From the NCBI RefSeq assembly GCF_002443255.2, contig NW_019211458.1, positions 14,813,939-14,877,938 of the forward strand: a stretch of DNA of 64,000 nt, read 5' to 3'. Positions within the stretch are counted from its first letter, which is position 1; every line of letters begins with the position of its first letter. The stretch is from Varroa destructor (lineage: Eukaryota; Arthropoda; Arachnida; Mesostigmata; Varroidae). Positions 11,261 to 25,600 of this stretch are shown here, one piece after another. The position numbers and the translations under genes are program-made. The notes under the pieces are model-generated. The model was not told the DNA's origin and did no database searches. It worked only from the letters and a program-made list of their open reading frames with translations.

Positions 11261-14200
11261 CCGACACCCATTGAATATTTTCCACTATCTCCAGTCGTAT
11301 TCTTGACTCTTTCAGCAATAGATAATATTTCGTACTAGATTTTTTGCCTGATGGTTCCTGACACATCCAGGCCTGTAGCTAGGCCAAACAGCTGATAAAC
11401 ATTCTTGGGTTAAGTTAGGTTAGGTTGGCCCTTGCGCATCTACTCTGTTAGCCGCTTGCCTGTGTCGGTTAAGTCGATGCAACCTATTACACCAGTGACG
11501 AACTCCCGATTTGCTATATGCCCGAACACAAATCTAGTTGCATCCGCTGATACAATTCAGCTGGTTCCTTCGCCCGTGGCCTGTGATGTTGCCTGCCGAA
11601 TAGCTTTTTCTTCAGAAAAGAACAAGAATTCTGTTTATTTCTTCCTTTCGTAGAAGTTTCAACATTAGTCTTTGCTACAAGCTGGTGTGTTTGTTCTATA
11701 GCATAAGTGAGTGAACAAAGTCGAGAAACGACCCAGACTGATAGGTCGATATCACCAGGCAGCGACTATGTGCCGGCTGCAACCGCGGTCTGATGACCAC
11801 ACTTACTCATGGTCTACGCAGTGGTCTCGTGTTTGCTTTTTTATTCTACTGAGTTCAGTCTAGCTTATACTTTCTATAGAATATGCAAAAATTCAACGTG
11901 ATTTTTAACGGCCGAATGGAACATTTGCAGCGGCAACCATTAAAGCTAGTTAAGGAGTTTGTTCCGACTCGATACGAAGCACTAAAGAAAACAGTGTCAA
12001 TACATACTTTTCTTCGTCTCATCTATACGAAATTCGCTAAAATAATGAGCAATTATTCCTTTAAAAAAATCAGGCAGCGCCTTTCGAAACAACAGAGTCC
12101 AAAAATCAGTTACAGGCGCAGTTTGTCTGCTACTTTAGCTAGAACAATTACGCGACCCCTTTCTGTCATACTGTTACCTTCTTTAATACTTACTACTTCG
12201 GTCCTGCCAGGTAGAATACCCAGATTAGACAATTGATCTCAACTCGCTTACACACTACTTTATTCCCATGATGGCTTATGTACTCTATCGGCATGACATT
12301 TTAAAAATCTAAGTCTAAATATCGTGAACATGTCCAGCAGTTGCGTACCAAAAAAAGCTGGTAGGAGAAATCGGCTCAAGCAACCCGCGCACTAAATGAT
12401 ATGGTGATAAAGTAATAGCCTCTAATTGATGAAGCACTGTTTCGGCAATGTAAGAATGAGTGCTAGAGATCGATTTACCGGCAGCTCAGTGTCTACGTTT
12501 CAAATTCATACATTCTTCGCGACCAACACTAAATTTATAATGTTATCGTCATGAGCTTATGATAATAGGTTACAGCCTTTGGCATACTATGTCCTGTACA
12601 TATGCGAGTGAGTTTCATTTATACAGATTGTAATTTTCAGTTCCACCTAATTGTTGGATAAGTTGTAACGCAAACAGGTAACGATGCCCAGTTCAACTAA
12701 ATACTCTGCTTTCTTTGACAACTTCTTCGGTTGTCGAGCTAATATTCTCTATAGTAGAAACCTTTGCCATAGACGAATCTTCGTGCCCGTTTGTCAACCT
12801 CACTCCTGCCAATTGCATGACAGTCGGAATAGACGCCATTCCCCTTCGATGCATCATCTCCAGCTGGGTACATTATGCCAACCCAACTGGAAATATTTTT
12901 CTTACTTGTTCCTGCATTGCTTCCCCTTCGTGTGGCCTAGTCCTGGCCGGTCCGCTCCTTCCTCATTCCTACTTGTGTTTCTTATTACTCTGTTCATAGC
13001 ATTAACGGTCGCATGCAATGATAGGGTACTGCGCTGCGCTCAACAGTTTTACGCAGCGTTTTCTCGTTTTACGCCTGCCAACGCCCCCCTTTCACTCTCT
13101 GTTTCTCTCCTTCTGTGTGTGTGTACGCTTGTACGTTCACGGAGGAGGTTTTGCGGTTACCCATTACGAGAAATACGTTACGTAACGTTTTGCGAAAAAA
13201 AATCACTCACGAATAAAAGGAAGACCCTCCCATATAATTTCGTATAGGCGTTTTTTGTCGTTTTCAAAAGAAGAAAGGCAACACGCGAACCGGAGGACGG
13301 CCCGTCGACCGTTTCGTACACGTATTAATACACACTGAATTCATAAATGGGCCGGGGAATTATTTCCACGGTTAGAAACGGAACACGTTTTCGATAGTAG
13401 AAACATCTACTTAAGTAATTAATGGTTTCATAGATTATGGCCATCGACAAATGTACCGGCGTCTACATAATAATGCTTGATCCTGTGTACAATGGTAACT
13501 TGAATTATGTATATGTTGCGGTCGAAAATGTAGCCTTTTTTATGTTCGTGAATAATTTCCTAATTTCTGAAAATTAGCACAACGAGTTCTGACGATGTCA
13601 AAAAAAGCTGATCTTCAATAGAAATTAAAAGCTCTGGAAAAAAATTAAAGCCGTGGAAGTAGCTGCAGCCCAATTTTTTAAATTCTCTTTTATTCAATAT
13701 CTAATCGATATGCTTTATCTTTATTTTCCCGATTAATATTTGTGGGGTTTTGCTTTTACTGAGCTACAGGAAACAAATTGTCAATAATAATACAATTTTT
13801 ACGGCTACTTGTAATCGAATTTTTAATAAAAAGAGCGTTTCTCAGGAGAGGAAGTCACTTCCCTTTGCCAGAAAAATCTCACCAGCTTCTTCTAATATTA
13901 CATGCTGCACGAGTTCGTCCAATCTGATAAAATCATTTCCATTTTCTTGGCTTGTTTGTAGCCGGATATATTGGAGAATAATAATAAAAACCACACTATG
14001 GATCCTAGTTAACGGAAAACTGCTAATCTGCAAACTTGATGAACAGAGCTTGCGATCAGCCCACGTCCTTCGGATTCGCACAGGGCCTTCAAGCAATTGC
14101 CGCATTGTAATCTCTGTGTTCGATGAATTCCAAAGGAATATGGATCATGCACTTGTGATCTTATCTGCCGTTCGGTAGCAAGAAGATCTGAGTTTAGTTG

Positions 14201-15100
14201 ACCTGTAAACTATAACGGCCCGTTTTTTGTCTTACCTTCGATTACGGTAAGGGCTCCCTAAATTTCTAGGTTCAAACTGTTTCATCTTCGGTCACGTACC
14301 ATGGCGAGATGAGACGTACTACTGACATACGATTTTTTTTTAATCTAAACTACCAGTACTAGACATTGCTTAGTAGACGAATGTATCATTGTAGACTGCA
14401 GACTATCTAACTGTGCACCGTGAGTATGTTACAGTTTATATCATAAAATGGCATCTGGATAAAACACCTATGAATCATAGTTGTGAATACACTTGCTCGC
14501 AATTAGATAAGAACGCTTTCGTTCTCTATCTAATTGTGGAGTATCTGATACCATCTGGACGCATTACCGGTCCACGTGATGCTTCCCTCATAACTTTGCA
14601 TCTTGTTCATGTTCAGATTGACGGAACAGATGGTAAAATGCCTGACGAAATGATGAAAAAAATGACCATATCGTGACGGCAGTGCCTTGAACAGGAGATA
14701 AGTTCTTGTCTACTTTTCGATATTGATGTTTTTCTCGTTCGGCATTACCGACGTAAACGGTTATATTTCGATTGTCTGATTCAAAATACGGTCGTTTCCA
14801 TTTTTGTTTCATCAGCATATCGTACTGACAGCGCTTCTCCATTCATCCGGATTTGCCATTGTTATCATATTATTCGGATCACCTGTATTTCCATTTAAGT
14901 CTACATATACCTACTTTTTCACTACCTGACCTAGCTAGACGTGTAAACTACCAGACGTTTGCAGCTCTGAAATGTGTGTCTGGGAAACGTGTTTATATTC
15001 GCTTACGTACACCCATACGTGTGTATAAATATACATACGTATGGTTGGATGGATGGGTTTGTGTGCAAATCGAAGTATGCTGCGAGTGTGTATCGTAACT
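11261..15100. other. non-coding stretch, no gene recognised
   Basis: Mixed composition that becomes AT-rich from about 13.3 kb. Open frames up to about 142 codons (13750-14178) overlap antisense frames and match nothing known. A short GTTAG-like doublet occurs at about 11410-11425. Confidence 0.5.
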
Positions 15101-17560
15101 TTCTATTTGTTCGCCATTTTGTCTGTTTTTGCCGATTCTGCTTTTTCTAGCTTTAACGAAGGTTCAGAGTGACGAAGCAACTAGCTTCCTACTTCACCCT
15201 CATGTAGGCGATGGTGGTGGCAGACATTGCAACCCACTGGATCGTACAGGACGTATCGACTGACTCCTTGCTATGAATGCTTGGCTTCTTTTTTGCTTAT
15301 CTGCAGCAGTAGCAGTGCATCGCCAAACACGGCCGTTGTAGAACCCATTGCGGAGTTAGCGACTAACTTCCATTTTCTATGAGTTCCTACAACCCCTTAC
15401 AACGTAAACCCCCAAAGCGAAGTGTAGCCCGTTTTGTATTTGAACATCTTCGCCAACAGCCGTCAGCCGAGCTGCTGTTACCGTCGTCGTGGCGGCTATG
15501 ACACCGGTGGGTGGCAGCAGTCGAGCACCGATGGATGGCGTTGCCGCGACCTTTGCTCTCTGACTTTTCACTATATAACAAAATACACAAACAAAAAGAA
15601 TCGCCGTGCCATACCCGACGCAGTCCGCCAGGGACCGCGCACGCAAACAAGCAGCGGGTTACAGCAGCCCCCGAGCCAGCAGCCCCCGAGCCAGCAGCCA
15701 CAGTGAAGCTAAGCAGAAGATAAGCGTAGGAGGGTAAGAGGAAGAGTAATATGTCGATGAGGACAAGAAGAGGATGCAAGAAAAAGTTAGCAACAAAAGA
15801 AGTGGGAAGGAGCTGGCAGCAGCGACCACCGAACGAGACAGGTTTCTTGACCGAATGCCGTTAGGGACCAGCAAGGAACGCTAACGAAAGCAACGACCAA
15901 AACAAAATGTACAGCCTGCCAGCAGAAAGCCATAGGGAAGCATCAGCAGTGCTGCTGCTGTTGCTTGTATTGGCGGTAGTAGTAACAATCGTTGTGGTAG
16001 AAAAGGAGAAAAAAAAGCGGGGATAGCCAAATGCCGCGAACCAACAACGCCTAGCGACGACAAGAGCACCAGCAGCCAAACGAGTCGACCTACGGCACTG
16101 GATGTCTTTCGAACCGCCGCTGTGCGAGCAGCCACCTCCATCGACTCGGCAGTGGTAGTCCGCTGGCATTGGTTCAAGAGCATGGCGTCATTGAGAGAGC
16201 GCGAGGCACCAAACCTTTTTGCAAGCCTAGCAGGCCATCCAGCCAGACTGACTCTGACTTGGCTAAGCAGAAAGACAGCCAGTAGCAATCAGCGAAGGCA
16301 GCGGCAGTGGCAGATGGACGCCATCGGCTGGCGTGGCGTATCTGGTCTGGCGTTCTTGTGCAAGTGCCATTTGCGATACCGCTTGCGCGCTAGTGCTTCC
16401 ATTGGCAGACATATTCGCAACAGCGGCGTGGCAGCACCAGCAGCCGCCTGCAGGGATTTGACATCGGAGACGGAAACTATGAATGGACGATGGACTATAC
16501 AATGAGCAGTTGGATGAAGCAGGAAGAAAACAAGGAGGATGAAGCACGAACAATGGCGACAGACGCAGCGGCAGTAGTAAAGCAGCGTTGGAAGTTTACG
16601 CTCTTTCAACTGCAACCGCTTACCGGCCCCATAGGGAAGAAGTGACCACCAGACAAAAGCATCATTTCATGTGGAACCACAAAAAGCAATGCGGGGCAAC
16701 AGTAGCAAACGAGTCGTGCGCTAAGTAAGCCGCCAGGCAGGCCAGGTGGCGCTAAACCCTAGCTAAGTCTAGAGGATTCCTGCAGACTCAGAACGACAAC
16801 TCTACTCGGTGGACGTAGAGCAAAGAAAACGATGAATAAGGATAAGAGGACGAAGGGAGAGATGAATAGAAACCGGTACAAACAAGGGGGTGGAAGAAGA
16901 ACTCCACCCGCCAGGATTTCCGCACTGTCACATGTCCTCCTATATACATGTGAACCCAATGTGGAACGCATAATCGAATACACACATACGCATAGTGGCA
17001 GAAGCTGGGGCTGAGTTTCTGTTTGAAGGAAAAGGACTGAAAGTAGAGACAAAGCGCAGGGATAGAGCTGCCTATTGAAAATAGAAATCAACTGGATGAC
17101 AAAACTGGAGAATACGAGAAAGCGCGAGCGAGGACAAGAGAGATAGTGGCAATACAGGGTAATACGTTTTTGCTAGATATAGGTGTTCACATTTCGGTTT
17201 TCTTACTTTACGGGCCATGCGCGCGGTGAGACAACTGAAGCCGGTTCGTATGTAACAGAAGTGAGATATCCCCTTTGACTTGTTCGTCCGCGCACTCTCT
17301 TTCGCTTGAGCGGTGACGAGTTGCATGTAAACAAGCTCCAGTCTTGCCAGGAGCAAAGGATGATAAGCAAGACTTTTCAATGGAGAACACGGAAGAAGAA
17401 CCAAACGCATAGTGACACTACACCTCATGCTTGTGAGATATAAACCATGATAGCAGTAACGACAACAAAAGCACAAGCCAACTAGATAAACTCGAACGAC
17501 TCCTATGAGGTTAATAGACAAGTATCTGTTGACTAAACTGGCCGCCTGAGTTCAGCTAAA
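15101..17560. other. CAG/AGC-rich non-coding block
   Basis: Rich in AGCAG and CAGCC words on the plus strand (15655-16720), with no open frame that resembles a protein family. It contains a 15-base tandem repeat at 15663-15692. Confidence 0.4.
15663..15703. repeat. 15-base tandem repeat, about 2.5 copies
   Basis: The unit agcagcccccgagcc occurs at 15663-15677 and 15678-15692, followed by a partial copy (agcagcca). Confidence 0.85.
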
Positions 17561-20500
17561 GCCAAGCAGCAATCGGCATTGGGGTTATCCCTGTAACCCC
17601 ATGGCCTGTATCGGTGAGTTTCTGTTCACTAGCCCTGCAAATCAACGTTTCTGTTCAGACTGCACCTTGCACAAAACTTCGTTTCATATATATCTATGTG
17701 ACATATCTCGGCCTACAATCAAAGCCACGGACCCAAATTCGAGCCTTCCGGATCGGATTCTATATATATATATCTATATACTACTATGATGCGGAACAGC
17801 TTTGAAAACCAAAATGGATCCATTTTCCCAGATGAACTGAGCGGACGGTTTTATCTTATGTCTTCTGACAAAGTTGGTTGGTCTGATTTGATGTAATTCT
17901 TAGTAAAATACGCCTATACTACAATAACCCTTCTGAACAATAATTAACAAACAGGAAAACACTTCCGTCGTCGTAAGTTTCTATAAGCGTCATAAGTTTC
18001 CGAATTTCTTTTGTCAAAGTATGTTTGAAAGTATGGGGTTTACGTTTCTGCAAGCATAATTAATCCTCTACTAATGTATGCATTCATTATTGCAGCAACG
18101 AAGCGAATTTCGGCACACCTACATTTACCACCTATATATGCAAATATTTATTAAATTTAAGAGTCCCCATCGTTTGTAGGCTACCTCGGTGTTGTTCGAC
18201 CGTACAGATATGGCGAAAGTGTGTATGTGTGCACCTGTGTGCTACTGCGATGAGGTAATAGAATGACGTTAAAAATGGTAGCATGTCGCTTCCAGAAGAC
18301 AGTATGATGCATCGATGAAGGCATATACGAACGCCAAGTAAGTTTGCAGGCACACCTTCTCCTGGATCGTTATTATATCCCAGAATGACGATGTACAAAG
18401 TTTCGACAAGAAATGCGTCAATGGTTTGCTCATTGCTGGCTACGTAGAAATCGGGGGATATAATAGCTAGGTCAGCCCCATAACTGGAGAGTTCATATAT
18501 AATAATAGTATAGTAGAAGATAATAGCATAGCTGATAGCTAAATGTTGAGAGCAAGAGTTATCTGGGTTGATAGAAAGAACACCATAGATTATCTTCTGT
18601 GGGATTATCCTAAATGAAGTAAAAGTGAACGATTCTCCTCAGACCCTGAGCAGAACAGCACTTCTAATTAGGTGCGAAGGCATACCGCTACTCGCACTTA
18701 TGTCAGTATCTATGAAAATCCATCGGAGACTATCCGTATAGAAATTGGTGATTTTTCCGTAAATAACTGTTTGGGCTCAGAAAAAAAAGGGACGTGTTCA
18801 CTGACCGGCTAATATTCAGCGGGAAAGACACATTAGGGCAAAAGTGACAATGAAGTATTGTCACAATATTTGTAGCATTGCAATGTAAATTATATGGGCA
18901 TCCGTCTGTTTTGCATCCTGTTCTCTAGTCCCCGTTTTTCGACGGATCGTTTTGTCTATAGGGAAAAAGGTGACCGCGTTTCCTTTAAAGAAAGCGAAAG
19001 TTTTGTTGTTACCATCGCGAGAAATAGTGTACAACTATGGCAAGTTAGTTTCCGGAAAACGACGGGCCACGGAAACGATGGGTCGACCATTCGCTAAACG
19101 CTAACAATACGGCATGCCCATAACAATGTCGTAGCGGCAGCTGTCACTACGCCGTCGAATGTTCTTGTTGGAAACATCGAAGGCTCGCGCAAATTTGATT
19201 TATGGGCTAGTAGAAGATGTAGCAACACCAGCGCATCAGAAAGGGTTTAACCGGCCGCAGGAAACGAGACCTGGCTAGAAAGCAAGTAAAGCCTAAGGCA
19301 GCGACCGGCGATAAGGCGGTAAAGCGATAACGTCGTATACTGGTGCTGCCACCCGCCCGCCAGCGGCGCCACTGAATTAACCCTATTTTGATCAGTGGGC
19401 TGCCGAGGACAACGAAGTATGCTAAGAAGCTATGAAGTGATCGATATCGATATCGAGTCGGACAAGACTCCCGCGATCCGACTTAATCAGACAGCAGCCA
19501 GCCGGTAGCTGTAGTCTCTCTAGCAATAAACGTGTGGCTTTTGATGTTCGTCTTTGGGGGCGTCTGTATGCAAACCCACTACCGCGACTAGCCTTCCTAA
19601 GCGGTATTTTCACCGCGCCCGCGAGCCAATGGCGGTGAACCATGCTTGGCTGGCGTTGGTTGGAGGTTAGTCGCCACGAACTCTGGAAATTAACTGTTTT
19701 CTCCTTTCCCGCTCCCTGTGCCCTCTATCAGTCTGAATATCTCGGTGTATCGAACCGGGACATTGATCGTCAGAAAGTGACGATAGCATAAGGTACTTCA
19801 CGCATGCATGCTGCACGTTTATCCCACCCTAACCAGATAGTAACCTGGACAAATGTATTCTTCAGTGAGCTATTTCTACGCAAAATACTCTTCGTTAGTG
19901 GATAACGAAACAATAAGCTTAATCAACCGATGATTGAAGTCGCTTGCGATCATCTTAAGCATGCGACTCAGTTGCTTCAGCTCAGCTGTGTGATAGCAAG
20001 GGTCACTTATAATTCCTGGCCATTTTTGAGACGGTAGTTTGAGCCCAGCGAATTATAGATAGCGATTTTCAATTGATACTTTGACATTGTTTGAAATCAT
20101 CTAGATTAGAAGTCTCTTTGCCTATCCGCGTAACAAATTCGAAGGAGAACTCTCTGTTACTTTCTATGCAGTTGGCTCACGTGAACATCAACCAGTATCG
20201 ATACGCGACAATCTGATTACTGATAAAGCAAAAAACGAATGTGGTTCATACGAGTAGTTACTTTGTGTTCTTTCCGTTTGATTATTGATATAGCAGGAGC
20301 TCAGTCGGCGATGTTGATTTCAACTTGTCTAGTTTGGCCGCCGACCATAACTATATCGTTTACCATATTTAAAACATACACCACGAACGGCGTTATAACA
20401 CCGATCCGATTTTTTTTTCCAATCACGTTTTCCAGGCCCGTACTGCAGGTACTTCTTACGCAGACACCTCCGTCACGACAGACGGGTTGAAATTTTGAAA

Positions 20501-22003
20501 ACGATTCAGGTCAATCTGTAGGTTGTGCCTATGTTCCTTTTCGACCCAGTGGCAGATACGGTGTAACAGTGATCTTCGTATTAAATTCTCGTCGTTGAAT
20601 TATCGTCTGTCCTAATCTTCACGACGGCAACATTTAGAGCAAGTCTGCTAGTTTGCACAAGTCCTTCAGATCATTAAATAATCGTGCTTGATTCACGACC
20701 TTAGTTTCCATCACATCAGCAGGCGAGAAAAGAGTCGGTTGGCATATCTGGGCATAGCTGATTCCCCAAAAACCTTTGCAAGATTACGGCGTTCGATGAA
20801 GAATATACTCCATGGCCTTATGACTTCAGCGCGCTAGAGAACCGACTTGTGCATCTGTGTCGGTCGCTTGCAGCAGCAACGGCGAGGGGTAACAAGGAAA
20901 AAGGAAAGGTGGTTTGAGGTTGAGGGTATTGCCATAAGCCACCGACTAAGAGGATCAAGTTCGACTCAACTTCACTTATCGTCCCCACGGGACGTCTCTT
21001 ACTTCTTGGGTTCATCTTGCTCAAACAAACTACAGACCTATAGCTACTTTTAGAGGAAAGAAACGGGGGAGAGAAAGAGCCCATCAGCGATCTACTCGCG
21101 CTGTAATTGTCCGTATATTTGCATGTGTGCCCCGTTCCAGCTGCGAGATCTTGGAGAAAACGCTGTGACAACAGAAAGCCTTTTGGCAGCAGGGGCACAC
21201 AAGAAACTAGTTTGATTTGCTCCTTTACATGCGACGTCTGTCAATATATAAGAATTACATATTTTTCGTGATATAATAAACATCCAATGTATTGGTCGTA
21301 TCATTTCTATCAGATGTCAATTAATGAATCTGCATGCCTAATGCTTCTTGATCCGCTTACGTCGTTGTTCTTCGATCAAATCAATATTAATCAACACGTC
21401 CTTTCTTCTATTATGATCCGCCGTTGATAAGACTTACTTTCGTAGACGCACATACGTAAGCACTTACTGATGATTATAGTGATGCTGATATAGATAAATA
21501 GGTTCAAATAGATCAGCACACATAAGCTTCCTGGCGCAGACACTTAGATATAAGAGGGAAGAAGCTACTTGATCCGTGTGATCCTACAAGACCCTTCACG
21601 CGCGCATAGTGAAGTGGGAGTGGTAAGTGGAGGGAACGATCGGTCGGACAGTCGTTCTATCCGTATATGTATAGGCTCAACGTAACGTCATCTTCTGCCA
21701 AGGATGAGGGAGTGAGTGTCGCGCGAACAATAGCGCTGCTATAGTTGTCGGGGGAGGGCAAGCGACCCAGCCATCGAGGAAACAAGTGAGCACGCGTGAC
21801 CCGGCGTCCGCGATATGAAATTTATTGCCGCTACTGTTAATACTGGAGAGTCCAAGGCACGAAAAACGAAGGAAGAGAAACTCGACCCAACCAAAGCTCC
21901 AGGAGTTTTCGGGTCGAAAACAGGAGAGGCATCAAAGAACCAGATATCGTCCCTTCTAGGCCTTATGCGATGTTGTCATCGTCGTCATTTTACTCCTCCT
22001 TCC

Positions 22004-22030
22004 AGCTAGTTGGCTACTAGCCAACTAGCT
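22004..22030. repeat. perfect 13-base inverted repeat (palindrome)
   Basis: The arms agctagttggcta (22004-22016) and tagccaactagct (22018-22030) are exact reverse complements separated by a single c. The same 27 bases read almost identically on both strands, so it could form a cruciform or be a dimer binding site. Confidence 0.95.
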
Positions 22031-22629
22031 ATCCTGAAGCAACAACGTTCCAAAGATTCCGGCTAATATGATTACGAGCAAGTGAAGTAGCCCTAAGCGG
22101 GAACATCTGTCTACGCCAGCCGATAGAGGCCAAATCACCTTGGAATAAGGCAGGAGAATGTAGGTTATTCATTGCTATTGCCGCTACTGCTCCTGCTCGA
22201 AACCGAGACAAAACTCCGCCAGTTTATCCGACTGAGTTTGCTGTCCGATCCCGTTGTTGTTGTTACTGGTTAATCGCGACAGGTGACTTCAGGAGACAGC
22301 TGCGAGTCACGACGGCAGCACAGACGCTCGACAAAACGGATCAGGACCGGCAGGATAAATAGTACAGCGAAAGCAATACTGCTACACGACTCCATGCAGG
22401 TTTCTGTTCATTTTGGGCGACAAGCAAAAAGAAGTAAGCAGCGTTACGACGATGACTGTTCATAAAGTAACAATAATAGCGTTATTTGCTTTTGATACTC
22501 TTTTTTCATCTAGCTCTCGTCTTACGTTAAGTGACCGCAAGATGTCGAGTATACACAGCAGATGCGCAATCTCTGCATTTCTGCATTGCTGGACGATTTT
22601 TCCATCATTGCAGATCGTTCTTTTGCATT

Positions 22630-22673
22630 GATACACACGCACACACATACACACACGCACAGACATTCACACA
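22630..22673. repeat. (CA)n-rich tract, imperfect
   Basis: Alternating CA with ta, ga and tt interruptions. Confidence 0.85.
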
Positions 22674-25600
22674 GATAAGGAAGGGCCGTTTAACGCGGAC
22701 CGTAGAAGAAACGACCGAAGGGGGGTAGTAATAAAACTTAAGAGGTTAACGGCTGATTCTTTGTCACTACGGTAGCGGCAACACGAATACAACATGGCCA
22801 ACTACATACGATGTTATAATTGCTCTTTAAGCGCATAGCCCTGATGTTGACAGGTAAAACACTTGAAAACAATTGCTGCTTATTCATAAGATAGTGTGCT
22901 TGCTTTGCCTCTGTTTGCCTGGTTGCCCGGCGCAGCAACTCATTTCGGCCAGAGTTAGGTCAAAGTTGCAAGTTGTTTTGAATTTCTTTTTACTTAGCCA
23001 AGAAGAATATAAAAAAGCGCTCTAAAAAGTGACCGGTAGAGTATACCCAGGCGGCTTAATCGTGTTGACCTTACCCTTCCTTTCTTTTCCTATTTATGAA
23101 GCCATATGTTCTATAAAAAGTGTATTATCACTGAGTCTATTCATAATCCATTTAGACGTCTTGTTCTATCCATATGTGGGTAAACCCGTTACAAACGAGG
23201 ACTATGCCATCGTCGTCTGTGGTTCGTATTTCCATATAGTTGTTATATATTAAAATAACCTCGACGTCATCGAGCTATCGACCGAAGCATGTAGCAGGTA
23301 CGTTCGGCTTTTCGGACCGTTGGATAATGGTGTGAGGTTCGCAAACTCCCGTGAGGTTGCCAGACCTTCGCTACAACCAAATGAAGGAGCAGACGCTATC
23401 CAGTGGCGCAACTGTCGTGAACCGCGCACATTCGTTTACAGTTTGTCAACGCCTTTTACCGAGCGTACGTTGATTGTTGGAAGTCGCTGGATCGCTTCAG
23501 TCTGTTTAGCTGTCAGTGAGAACGCCAGCTCAGGACTTTGTTACGATGAAAAATCGCGATGATAAAGCGAGGCGTACCCTCTCGCCCGAACTCGCAAATA
23601 TATAGCAGGATATAAAAAAAAATACACTCTTACTATCAAGCAAATAACCGTCAGACGACTATGCGGTCTGTAATAGATTGCTAACATACAGCAAGCTAAA
23701 GACGCTCATTAAACTAGCGCCAGAACGCAAGCAAGACATGGGCGATGGAGGGTGTATTCCAGTTCATAGCGACAGCGGTAACACAAAACCTTCGCTTAAA
23801 AAACGTTTTTGGGGCACGCTATATAGGTAATCTACGCATGGCCCTATCTGGCGCCGTTTTGCTGCCTCTTCCACTGGCCCTCAGTCGTTCGTTTTAGATT
23901 GATACATCATCTCATGTATGTGACGCCTTTTCAGGCATTTCTGTGCGTTCGCAGCTTTGATCCTTCACAATAGAATCAGCACGTACACTCGATGTGACAG
24001 CTTAAACAGGTTAGTTCTAGACAACAATATTTTTTTCCTAGGATAAACATATTTTTACTATGGTCAGTATGATAAAGCACACATTAGATACGTTTTTCGT
24101 GTATTTATTCGGATCTTTTTTTATTGAAACATTAAATGACCTGTTACCGTTGCGTTTATATAATCGTTGGCCAAACCGAAGTAGACAAGCTCGATTTCAG
24201 CCTTGTTAAGATTGGTAGAAATATGTCTAACTAATTGTTCTGCTAACTGTGCAAAGATCTGCGCAAAGTTTTCAGGTACAGAGGACAATCAAGAAGCAAC
24301 ATTCATTAGTCTGTTCTGTCTTTCGTCCTTTGTCCTTAAACACTCTTTACTCCGACGTGCCAAACGAAGTACTGCGGGCAGATCAAACCAAGTTCGAACG
24401 TACTTACTATGAGGATCGATTTTAAGTGAAAAGTTTGATGAAAATGTATTACAGATCGGTCAGTCATTCTGTCGGTAGACAGCCAATAGAAAAAGTCTGA
24501 AGGTTTTTCTCTTTCTTTTCTACGAATTTTCCTATATATTCCGAATATTGTTAATTGGCAGGCCAACGGCTCCAAAAATCATCCCAGCTTCACTTGTGCA
24601 TTGAAAGTAACAAATTCCGGCACACTCACCACTCCCAACTTACCAATATTCTTTTCACGTTTCTTTCATTCCTTTTTTTCCATCGCTTATACCAACTCAT
24701 TCAGCTTGAGGCCAAGCGAGCGTGGCGGTAGGTGAATAAGTTTGCCGGTAATTAACTCTATTTGCGGCGCAACTGCCCGATCTCTCTCTCAGCAAACAAG
24801 ACTCCTCAAGATCGCAAATGGGCAATTGTAGCATTGCGGCCCACCTCGAGCAAATGACATCAGGGCTCAGCCGGGTAAGGAGCGGCCCTGGAGTTCTTTT
24901 CATTTGTTTTTCGTTATAGTTTCTGCCCTGACGCAGGCGGCCTTTGATTGACGAATGTAAATGTGGATGTTTTGCTTTTTGGGGGATGCCGACAAAACGT
25001 CGCACAGTCCTGGCGCTGTTACGATTTGCCTTCTTTGCACAACGGCCACTTGCTAAAATAGCACCACACCGATCACAGCGGCCACCATTGCCCCATACAG
25101 GCCACTCTGCCGACAGGTAGAAAGTTCTGTGATTTTTGCTTGCGTGACCGGAAGAATTTTGAAACTCGAACTGATCTCTAGGAGAGCACGCGAAGAAGGG
25201 TTCTTGTCAGAAGCATTTCTAAATGGAAAAGGGGCCTTGTACTCTGACAACAATTCACTATAATAAAAATAATAATAAATATCGTTAACAGCAATGAGGA
25301 TAAGCTTAGAACCATTATCAGCAACAATTTGTTATGCATCCCGTATGTGCGTCTGATTTGCCGGTATCGTATCTTGTACTGGCCCTAGATATATATATAA
25401 TTAACGATCAGCAAGGTAATCATCATTCTCATCGCCTTTATCATTCTCCCGGCCCCCAAATATCTGGGTATCTCGAGCATGTGATATCCGTCCGTTCTGT
25501 TCAAAACCTGTCTCCAATCCATGCATGTAATGGTATCGACGACGCGGTAAAATCGACGCAAAGTTCACCCATCCACAAATAATGCGCTGGCTAACGTCAC

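Larger units (their letters stand above)
17561..25600. other. non-coding stretch, no gene recognised
   Basis: About 8 kb with only short open frames on either strand. Contents I can name are a TA tract near 17760-17775, the palindrome at 22004-22030 and a CA-rich tract at 22630-22673. Nothing suggests a coding exon. Confidence 0.5.

Noticed and set aside
11405..11430. Telomere-like GTTAG words (ttaagttaggttaggttgg)
   Set aside because: Only two adjacent units of the arthropod TTAGG type, which is too few to call an interstitial telomere.
13750..14178. A 142-codon plus-strand open frame
   Set aside because: An overlapping minus frame is also open, composition is mixed and nothing resembles a known protein.
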